Of a stretch of DNA of 23,142 nt, positions 23,116 through 23,142 are shown in pieces. Position 1 is the first letter of the stretch, and the number at the start of each line of letters is the position of its first letter. The stretch is from assembly GCA_035354275.1 (NCBI GenBank), contig DAOQAU010000023.1:1-23142 (forward strand), read 5' to 3'. The position numbers and the translations under genes are program-made. Source of the DNA: DAOQAU01 sp035354275 (GTDB taxonomy: Bacteria; Cyanobacteriota; Vampirovibrionia; Gastranaerophilales; Gastranaerophilaceae). Below the pieces are notes generated by a model. That model was not told where the DNA came from. It did no database searches and saw nothing but the letters and a program-made list of their open reading frames with translations.

Positions 23116-23142
23116 GAAAAATTGTCATTTTTCAAATTTTTC
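23116..23142. repeat. REP-like hairpin, copy 3 (reaches the window edge)
   Basis: 27 bases identical to 22128-22154 except for one base. GAAAAATT and AATTTTTC are the pairing arms. It is cut off by the window end, so its full length is unknown. Confidence 0.6.

Overview
The window is AT-rich bacterial DNA with compact gene spacing on both strands. It most likely comes from the non-photosynthetic, fermentative sister lineage of Cyanobacteria (Melainabacteria/Vampirovibrionia, perhaps a gut Gastranaerophilales genome). Three points suggest this: a cyanobacterial-type PDZ/DUF512 Fe-S protein, a trimeric [FeFe] hydrogenase of an anaerobe, and short heptamer tandem repeats like those of cyanobacteria. 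This placement is inferred from gene content, not from a search. The sequence is a draft assembly: a run of 100 N at 12914-13013 is flanked on both sides by the same 55 bases.

Layout. 1-37 is probably the tail of a ferredoxin-like gene, followed by a 40-nt perfect palindrome. 117-1526 is a GT2 glycosyltransferase that converges on, and overlaps by 20 nt, a leftward PadR regulator plus DUF512 Fe-S protein pair (3385-1507). 3510-4835 is a rightward uppS-rdgB pair. 4938-9088 is a three-gene operon for an electron-bifurcating type [FeFe] hydrogenase (NuoE-like, NuoF-like, HydA), with a recognisable promoter and a TTGTGA-N6-TCAC operator at its start. 12717-9162 is a leftward group: a sugar-type solute-binding protein, a glutamate-synthase small-subunit/NfnB-like flavoprotein and a secreted beta-rich protein. 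13026-14321 is rarA. 14791-14372 is a small membrane protein. 14956-20856 is a rightward group of three unusual genes: an acidic membrane protein with a TonB-like C-terminus, a sigma-factor-like DNA-binding protein, and a STAND-type ATPase with three zinc ribbons in front and TPR-like repeats behind. 22091-20859 is a carboxy-terminal processing protease (S41), and 22949-22242 a secreted HExxH protein.

How the genes may work together. The hydrogenase would re-oxidise NADH and reduced ferredoxin to H2, and its operator suggests redox (Rex) or CRP/FNR control. The NfnB-like flavoprotein may add NADPH/ferredoxin or glutamate metabolism, but its usual partner is not adjacent. uppS, the glycosyltransferase, ctpA and the secreted proteins serve the envelope. 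The 14956-20856 group looks like a signalling module and is the best candidate for an undescribed system: a STAND ATPase that lacks its own DNA-binding domain, directly behind a separate sigma/HTH protein and a TonB-like membrane protein.

The window is also rich in small repeats. These are long perfect-stem hairpins at 54, 3408, 9106 and 14323; 7- and 8-base tandem repeats at 1675, 7272, 9981 and 10031; two palindromic mobile-type elements (2072 and 12735); and a family of imperfect hairpins at 22119, 22999 and 23116. Two repeats lie in frame inside one protein and another encodes the core of a signal peptide. No tRNA, rRNA, CRISPR array, transposase or phage gene was seen, and no gene-free stretch exceeds 300 bases.
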